Shown here piece after piece: positions 5,800 to 9,984 of a DNA stretch of 9,984 nt. How positions within the stretch are numbered: the first letter of the stretch is position 1; every line of letters starts with the position of its first letter. Both the position numbers and the translations under genes were made by a program. The notes beneath the pieces are model-generated. The model was not told the origin of the DNA. It ran no database searches and saw only the letters and a program-made list of their open reading frames with translations. Source of the DNA: Campylobacterales bacterium (GTDB lineage: Bacteria > Campylobacterota > Campylobacteria > Campylobacterales > QNZT01); contig JALUNR010000106.1 of the NCBI GenBank assembly GCA_027055005.1, forward strand, positions 1 through 9,984, given 5' to 3'.

Positions 5800-6421
5800 C
5801 ACTTATCTCTTTTTCATCATCAGTTTTAACAACACTACAAGGTGTAGGTTTTACTAATTTTGTTGCATAAGTTGTTATACAAGGAGATTGTACTATTACT
5901 GGTTCGATATTTGTTGGTTCATTTCCTATCATAAGACCTAAACCTATATTTGTATTTATATCAAGATTGTGATCATGTTTTTTTATTGCTTTTGATTCTA
6001 AAACTAAGTTTATATTATTACTTATTTCTAAAGTAGCTCCTATACCATAGTTAAAGAACTTTTGACCTATTTCTCCATCTTCGTGTCCAGCTCCTATTAG
6101 AAAGAAAGGATGAAGTTTAGAGTTTATATCTCTTGTAGTTCGTAAATAGTTTATAGAATATCTATGAAAATTAGTTCCATTGGAAGAAGCATCTTCTAAT
6201 CTATCGTAAGCTAATTGTAAAGCATTATTTTTAGATAAAAATATATTATCTCTTATACCTACAACATTAGAATCTTTATAATCATATCCTGAACAAGGAT
6301 CGGTATATAGATTTTCAGCTTTATTTTTTCCACCAACTATTTGTATTTCCACTTCTGTTGCATTTAAAAGTGATGTAGCTAAAATAGCTGTAACAATGAG
6401 GGCTGTTTTTTTATTTATCAT
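5792..6421 (-). CDS. Small outer-membrane beta-barrel protein (OmpA-like barrel without OmpA C-terminal domain)
   Basis: A 209-residue protein with a classical signal peptide (MINKKTALIVTAILATSLLNA, cleavage probably after A21). The mature part alternates polar and hydrophobic residues in strands typical of a small transmembrane barrel: VEIQIVGG, NALQLAYDRL, FHRYSINYLRTT, HPFFLIGAGHED, FFNYGIGATLEI, INLVLESKAI and TNIGLGLMIG, ending near residue 166. This fits the eight-stranded OmpA-type or porin-like barrel fold. A tail of about 43 residues follows, rich in Pro and Thr, with C181 and C195, like the linker that normally leads to the peptidoglycan-binding OmpA domain; that domain is absent. 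C43 is the only other cysteine. AAGGAG lies six bases before the ATG. It has its own promoter and is probably not part of the upstream nad operon. The ligand is unknown. Confidence 0.82.
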   Translation of the reverse strand: MINKKTALIVTAILATSLLNATEVEIQIVGGKNKAENLYTDPCSGYDYKDSNVVGIRDNIFLSKNNALQLAYDRLEDASSNGTNFHRYSINYLRTTRDINSKLHPFFLIGAGHEDGEIGQKFFNYGIGATLEISNNINLVLESKAIKKHDHNLDINTNIGLGLMIGNEPTNIEPVIVQSPCITTYATKLVKPTPCSVVKTDDEKEISVR

Positions 6422-6428
6422 TATAAAC

Positions 6429-6458
6429 TCCTTAAATTATTTATTTAAGAAAATTATA
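6429..6458 (-). promoter_or_regulatory. Promoter and ribosome site for the barrel gene
   Basis: On the minus strand TATAAT lies at 6458-6453 and AAGGAG at 6434-6429, six bases before the ATG at 6421. The transcript leader would be about 25 nt. No convincing -35 hexamer is seen. The 116-bp gap (6422-6537) to nadC is otherwise very AT-rich, with only weak A/T hairpins. Confidence 0.6.
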
Positions 6459-6537
6459 TAATAATACTTGACTTTTGTAGAAAAACTTTAGTATAAACTT
6501 AAAAATTTATTTACTTTTTAAACTTTATGTTACTTTA

Positions 6538-7362
6538 CTACTCTAAAACTTTCATAGAAAAATCAACCCATGTTGCTTGATGGATTAGGCTTCCACTACT
6601 TATTGCATCTACTCCTGTTTTTGCATATTTAGTTAGATTTTCTTTAGTGATATTTCCACTAGCTTCTAGTAAAATATGAGGATAATTTTTATTTCTAAAA
6701 GCTACTACTTCTTTTATCTCATTAAAGCTCATATTGTCACACATAATAATATCCGCTCCAGCCTCTGAAGCTGTTTTTACTTGATTAAGAGTTTCACATT
6801 CAATCTCTACTTTACTAGTCCAAGGTATTTTTTTTCGTACTTTACTCATAAAAGCCTTTAAATCTTTTATCGTTGCAATATGAGTATCTTTTAACATTAA
6901 ACAGTCATCAAGTCCTAAACGATGATTTACTCCACCACCACATCTTACTGCATACTTTTCAAGTTCTCTTAGAGCTGGTCTTGTTTTCCTAGTATCAAGA
7001 AGTTTTAAATCATATCCATCTAATAGTTTTAAAAATTTGGCTGTATTTGTTGCTATACCTGAACTATGTTGTAGAAGATTTAGTATAACTCTTTCATAAA
7101 GTAAAATCTTATTTCTATCACCTCTTATAGTACAAATAATATCACCTTTTTTAAAATTATCTGAATCATTTAGTAAAAAGTCAATATTTAAGGTAGGCTC
7201 AATATTTTTAAACTCTTTTATATATTCTACTCCTGCTAATACACCAGAACTTTTAGATATTATCTTTGCATCGACCTCTTTAGAAGTTGCAACTTTACTA
7301 AAAAGATCTCCTCTTCCTATATCTTCTTTGATAGCTTGATTTAAAAGCTCTCTTTTTGTCAT
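6538..7362 (-). CDS. nadC: Nicotinate-nucleotide pyrophosphorylase (quinolinate phosphoribosyltransferase)
   Basis: NadC converts quinolinate plus PRPP to nicotinate mononucleotide, CO2 and pyrophosphate, the third step of de novo NAD synthesis. The 274 residues match the family. An N-terminal domain (1-110) starts with the typical 'EDIGRGDL' and ends in ERVILNLLQHSSGIAT (90-105). The alpha/beta barrel follows, with LLDTRKTRPALR (121-132), the quinolinate/PRPP-binding H147-R148 in CGGGVNHRLGL, K158 (MLKDTH), VEIECET (185-191), MCDNM (207-211) and the phosphate-binding LEASGNI and ISSGSLIHQA near the end. All expected basic residues are present. The ATG overlaps the nadA stop as ATGA (4 nt), so translation is coupled to the enzyme that supplies its substrate. 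It appears to be the last gene of the pyk-nadA-nadC transcript. Confidence 0.97.
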   Translation of the reverse strand: MTKRELLNQAIKEDIGRGDLFSKVATSKEVDAKIISKSSGVLAGVEYIKEFKNIEPTLNIDFLLNDSDNFKKGDIICTIRGDRNKILLYERVILNLLQHSSGIATNTAKFLKLLDGYDLKLLDTRKTRPALRELEKYAVRCGGGVNHRLGLDDCLMLKDTHIATIKDLKAFMSKVRKKIPWTSKVEIECETLNQVKTASEAGADIIMCDNMSFNEIKEVVAFRNKNYPHILLEASGNITKENLTKYAKTGVDAISSGSLIHQATWVDFSMKVLE

Positions 7363-8351
7363 ATCTCAAACATCCTCTCTAGTGCTATTTTAGCCCATTT
7401 TGAAGTATCGTCATCTAAAAATACTTCATTTAAAGGTTGCCCATTTTCTATTGATTTTAAAGTTTTATATAAGTCTTCTAAAGTTGTTTCATTCATAGTT
7501 GGGCATTCTGGTTTTGTTGAAGATAGTACATAAGTGTTTTTTTCTCTTAGTCTATTTACTAAGTTGTATTCAGTTCCAACAGCTACTTTTTGATTCACAT
7601 CTAAGTCTTGGATGTACTTTATGATTTGACTAGTTGAGCCTACAAAATCACATAACTCACATACATCAACTCTACACTCTGGATGTGCTATTATCTTGAT
7701 ATCTGGATATTTGTTTCTAAAAAACTCTACATCATCAGGAGTAAAAAGTTGGTGAACTGAACAAAAGCCATTGTAACAAATGATGTCGGCTTTATTTGGA
7801 TCTTTGCCATCTCCGATAACACAAGAGGTTAGGTTGTTTATCCTAGCTATGTTTTGACCTAGTTGTTTATCTGGAACAAAGAGGATTTTTTTGCCAGTTT
7901 TAAGTCCTTTATCAATAATCTTTTTGGCATTTGAACTAGTACAAACCATACCACCCATTTTACCAACTCTGGCTTTTACGGATGCAGAAGAGTTTATATA
8001 AGTAATAGGTAAAATATCTTCTTTTTTTATGCCTTGTTTTTGAAGTATTGCAACTGATGTGTCATAGTGTTCGCCATCTATCATCCTAGCCATAGCACAA
8101 CAAGCTAACTTTGGCATAAATACTCTTTTGTTTGGGCTTAGGATTTTAACACTTTCTCCCATAAAACCAACTCCACAAAAGACTAAGTTTGGATTTTTAT
8201 CTTCCATAGCCATTTTTGCTAACTGTAAACTATCACCACTAAAATCTGCTAAATCAAATACTTCATCTTTTTGATAAAAATGAGCAACTATTGTTACATT
8301 TTGTTCTTGTTTTATTCTATTTATCTCATCAATATAGTTTTGTTTTATCAA
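7359..8351 (-). CDS. nadA: Quinolinate synthase A ([4Fe-4S] enzyme)
   Basis: NadA condenses iminoaspartate with dihydroxyacetone phosphate to quinolinate, using a [4Fe-4S] cluster in which one iron binds substrate. The 330 residues fit the shorter NadA type. Three homologous repeats carry the cluster cysteines: PKLAC84C85AMARM, NGFC197SVHQLF and KPEC283PTMNETTLEDL; at the first site C85 fits the usual A-x-C-xMA spacing best, but two cysteines are adjacent. VAHFYQ (22-27), DFSGDSLQLA (36-45), YINSSASVKA (118-127), AHPEC226 and FVGSTSQIIKY (236-246) are the usual substrate-binding segments. C231 and C234 near AHPEC are extra relative to most NadA proteins I know. The start is TTG at 8349-8351, fixed by AAGGAG six bases upstream. 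The partner aspartate oxidase or dehydrogenase gene is not in this window. It overlaps nadC by 4 nt and follows the small Lys-rich gene by 9 nt. Confidence 0.97.
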   Translation of the reverse strand: MIKQNYIDEINRIKQEQNVTIVAHFYQKDEVFDLADFSGDSLQLAKMAMEDKNPNLVFCGVGFMGESVKILSPNKRVFMPKLACCAMARMIDGEHYDTSVAILQKQGIKKEDILPITYINSSASVKARVGKMGGMVCTSSNAKKIIDKGLKTGKKILFVPDKQLGQNIARINNLTSCVIGDGKDPNKADIICYNGFCSVHQLFTPDDVEFFRNKYPDIKIIAHPECRVDVCELCDFVGSTSQIIKYIQDLDVNQKVAVGTEYNLVNRLREKNTYVLSSTKPECPTMNETTLEDLYKTLKSIENGQPLNEVFLDDDTSKWAKIALERMFEI

Positions 8352-8362
8352 AAAATCTCCTT
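8349..8362 (-). promoter_or_regulatory. Ribosome site fixing the TTG start of nadA
   Basis: On the minus strand AAGGAG (8363-8358), then six bases, then TTG (8351-8349) followed by the conserved IKQNYIDEI start of NadA. No ATG fits as well: the next in-frame Met comes only after most of the first domain motifs. Confidence 0.75.
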
Positions 8363-8615
8363 ACTTTAAAGCTGGTGCTTCTTTTTTTATAGCTTTTGTA
8401 AACTTTGTGTTTTTTGCTTTTTTCTCAACTTTTTGTATTAGTTTATCTATTTTTGTTTTTTTATCTTTTTTTATGACGACTTTATTTATATTATTGTCAA
8501 TTTTTTTAACAGATAAATTATCATCATAAGTTTTTAAGTTTTCTAGTAGCTTTTTATCTTCTACTTTTGAAAATAAGAGTGTTACAACTGCTAATATTAA
8601 AATCAAATATTTCAT
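8361..8615 (-). CDS. Small exported Lys-rich protein, unknown function
   Basis: An 84-residue protein I cannot assign to a family. Residues 1-16 (MKYLILILAVVTLLFS) form a signal peptide or anchor with one Lys before a long aliphatic core; there is no lipobox cysteine. The rest is highly charged: 22 of the last 68 residues are Lys, with Asp and Asn interspersed and no aromatic core apart from one Tyr and one Phe, so it is probably extended or helical and strongly basic. It could bind acidic partners such as peptidoglycan-linked polymers, lipid A or nucleic acid in the periplasm, but nothing proves this. Translation is well supported: AAGGAG stands eight bases before the ATG, which overlaps the pyk stop as ATGA (4 nt), and nadA follows after 9 nt. 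It is thus embedded in a metabolic operon. Confidence 0.75.
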   Translation of the reverse strand: MKYLILILAVVTLLFSKVEDKKLLENLKTYDDNLSVKKIDNNINKVVIKKDKKTKIDKLIQKVEKKAKNTKFTKAIKKEAPALK

Positions 8616-9984
8616 TTTAAAATCTCCTTTATACCTTTTGTTCTAAGTATTCTTATCAAATTTGTCGAACCACTTTTACCAGTAGATGAACCCATTGTTA
8701 TAACAAATTCATCATTTTTTTTGATAAATCCAGCTTTATTTGCTTTTTTTATAAAGTTTGTTAAAAGTTTTGTTGGATTTTTTGGATTTTTTAGAACAAA
8801 TAGTGGTTGAACTCCCCAAAAAAGATTCATTACTCTTAAGACACTTAAAGAGTGAGCATTTGCATATATTAGGGATCGTGGACGGAATTTTGATAGTGAC
8901 TTTGCACTTGCTCCACTTGAAGTAAATGTTATGAGAGCTTTTTTATTTAAGTATTTGCTAAGGTCAGTAGCACTTTTTGAAATAGACTCCGATGCATCCC
9001 TTGGTTCAAAGTTTTTATTGTATGGATAGTCTTCTTCTACATCATTTATAGTATCTACTAAAACTTTTACTGACTCTAGTGGATATTTACCAACAGTTGT
9101 TTCATCACTTAACATTACTGCATCAGTTCCATCATATATCGCATTTGCTATATCACTAACTTCCGCACGAGTAGGAAAAGGATTTTCTTTCATACTTGTT
9201 AACATTTGTGTTGCAACTATGACAGGTTTGTTTAAAGAATTTGCTTCTTTTATGATTTTTTTCTGTATTCTAGGAAGTTTTGTTACTCCAAACTCTGCTC
9301 CTAAATCTCCTCTTGCTACCATAACTCCATCACTTTGTTTTAAAATACTTTTTAGATTTTTAACAGCTTTTCCCATTTCTATTTTTGCTACTATAAATGG
9401 ATTTGATTTATGTTTTTTTAGTATTTTTCTTGCTTCTTTTATATCATCTTTTGATTGTACAAAAGAGAGAGCTACGATATCAACTTTATGTTTTGCTCCA
9501 AAAGCTAAATCTTTTTTATCTTTATCTGTGATGGAAGATATTTTTAGCTCTGTTTTTGGAAAATTTACACCTTTTCTTGAGGTTAATTCGCCTTGGTTTA
9601 GGATTTTTAAACCTAAAGAGTTTTCATCTTTGTTAACAACTTCTGATTGGATAGTTCCATCTGCAAAAAATACATGCTCACCAACATTTACCATATCTAT
9701 TATTTGTGGATAAGATAGCTCTAGGGTTGTTTTTTCATTATCATTTTTTTTCTTAACAAGTTTTATATTATCCCCACTGTTAAGTTTTAGAGTTCCTTCT
9801 ATATCACCTATTCTTACTTTTGGTCCTGAAATATCTTGAAGTATTGCTACTTCTTTGCCTATTTCTTTACTGACTTTTCTTATCATATTTATAGAGTTTT
9901 CATGAGTTTTATGACTTCCGTGAGAAAAGTTTAGTCTTATAACATCCACTCCACCTTTGATAAGCTTTTCTATCATTGTTTGAT
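8612..9984 (-). CDS. pyk: Pyruvate kinase, 5' end cut off by window edge
   Basis: The enzyme converts phosphoenolpyruvate and ADP to pyruvate and ATP. The reading frame is open to the right edge: the Met at 9976 is internal, because the family has about 20 more N-terminal residues (the TLGPAS region) before 'MIEKLI.GGVDV'. Counting from that Met, the visible part shows RLNFSHG (14-20), the barrel with VAKIE (K198 acid/base residue, E200 metal ligand), ARGDLGAEFG (D224), ATQMLTSM (255-262), MLSDETTVGKYP (288-299), and a C-terminal allosteric-type domain ending SGSTNLIRI (435-443). GPKVR at 51-55 has Lys where K+-dependent enzymes such as E. coli PykF have Glu (GPEIR), suggesting K+ independence. 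The B domain (about 58-142) is present. The gene overlaps the next, small exported-protein gene by 4 nt, so it heads or precedes the nadA-nadC transcript; the promoter lies outside the window. Confidence 0.96.
   Translation of the reverse strand, partial: QTMIEKLIKGGVDVIRLNFSHGSHKTHENSINMIRKVSKEIGKEVAILQDISGPKVRIGDIEGTLKLNSGDNIKLVKKKNDNEKTTLELSYPQIIDMVNVGEHVFFADGTIQSEVVNKDENSLGLKILNQGELTSRKGVNFPKTELKISSITDKDKKDLAFGAKHKVDIVALSFVQSKDDIKEARKILKKHKSNPFIVAKIEMGKAVKNLKSILKQSDGVMVARGDLGAEFGVTKLPRIQKKIIKEANSLNKPVIVATQMLTSMKENPFPTRAEVSDIANAIYDGTDAVMLSDETTVGKYPLESVKVLVDTINDVEEDYPYNKNFEPRDASESISKSATDLSKYLNKKALITFTSSGASAKSLSKFRPRSLIYANAHSLSVLRVMNLFWGVQPLFVLKNPKNPTKLLTNFIKKANKAGFIKKNDEFVITMGSSTGKSGSTNLIRILRTKGIKEILK

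Noticed and set aside
6481..6537. A/T hairpin (TTAAAAA with TTTTTAA) downstream of nadC as a terminator
   Set aside because: Seven A:T pairs only and no G:C; in sequence this AT-rich such stems arise by chance, so it was not listed as a feature.
9219..9713. Plus-strand 164-codon frame inside pyruvate kinase
   Set aside because: Antisense shadow of the conserved barrel region; low-complexity Ser/Phe translation and no promoter or ribosome site.
1..9984. CRISPR array, insertion sequence, toxin-antitoxin or phage genes
   Set aside because: No spaced direct repeats, inverted-repeat-bounded transposase, integrase or antitoxin-like pair is visible; every sizable open frame is accounted for by the listed genes.

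Overview
The window is a gene-dense, strongly AT-rich bacterial segment with no mobile element, CRISPR array, tRNA or rRNA. It looks like Campylobacterota, most likely an Arcobacter-group member. The reasons are A/T-ending codons throughout, T-tract plus TATAAT promoters with no clear -35 box, a plant-type (class II) DAHP synthase as the aromatic-pathway enzyme, a Bpt-type leucyltransferase and adjacent nadA-nadC. The species assignment is inference.

Layout, left to right. (1) 1-246 (-) is the 5' part of a gene leaving the window, possibly aminodeoxychorismate synthase component I (pabB). (2) A divergent promoter at about 281-287 also serves 316-1440 (+), a von Willebrand factor A (VWA) domain lipoprotein with an intact MIDAS metal site. 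(3) That gene converges on, and overlaps by 17 bp, the end of a compact three-gene minus-strand operon (3475 down to 1424): a small membrane-anchored helical protein, the N-degron leucyltransferase Bpt, and aspartate carbamoyltransferase PyrB. (4) A second divergent promoter at 3508-3514 drives class II DAHP synthase (3541-4893, +). It is followed by a protein with a peptide-deformylase fold that has lost every catalytic residue and carries a C-terminal membrane region (4968-5777, +). (5) A perfect 10-bp hairpin contains the stop codons of that gene and of the converging outer-membrane barrel gene (5792-6421, -). (6) The rest is a tightly packed minus-strand operon read from beyond the right edge: pyruvate kinase (5' end cut off), a small Lys-rich exported protein, quinolinate synthase (nadA) and quinolinate phosphoribosyltransferase (nadC), with 4-nt overlaps at two of the junctions.

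Most of the window is core metabolism: shikimate entry, pyrimidine and NAD synthesis, and lower glycolysis. NadA and NadC are consecutive steps of de novo NAD synthesis, so their pairing is functional. The pyk and bpt-pyrB linkages have no obvious biochemical logic. The less ordinary items are the dead membrane-anchored deformylase homologue, a pyruvate kinase with the K+-independent signature, the VWA lipoprotein with an Asp-rich Cys-flanked insert, an OmpA-like barrel without its peptidoglycan-binding domain, and two near-identical symmetric divergent promoters. No multi-gene defence or other novel system is visible.
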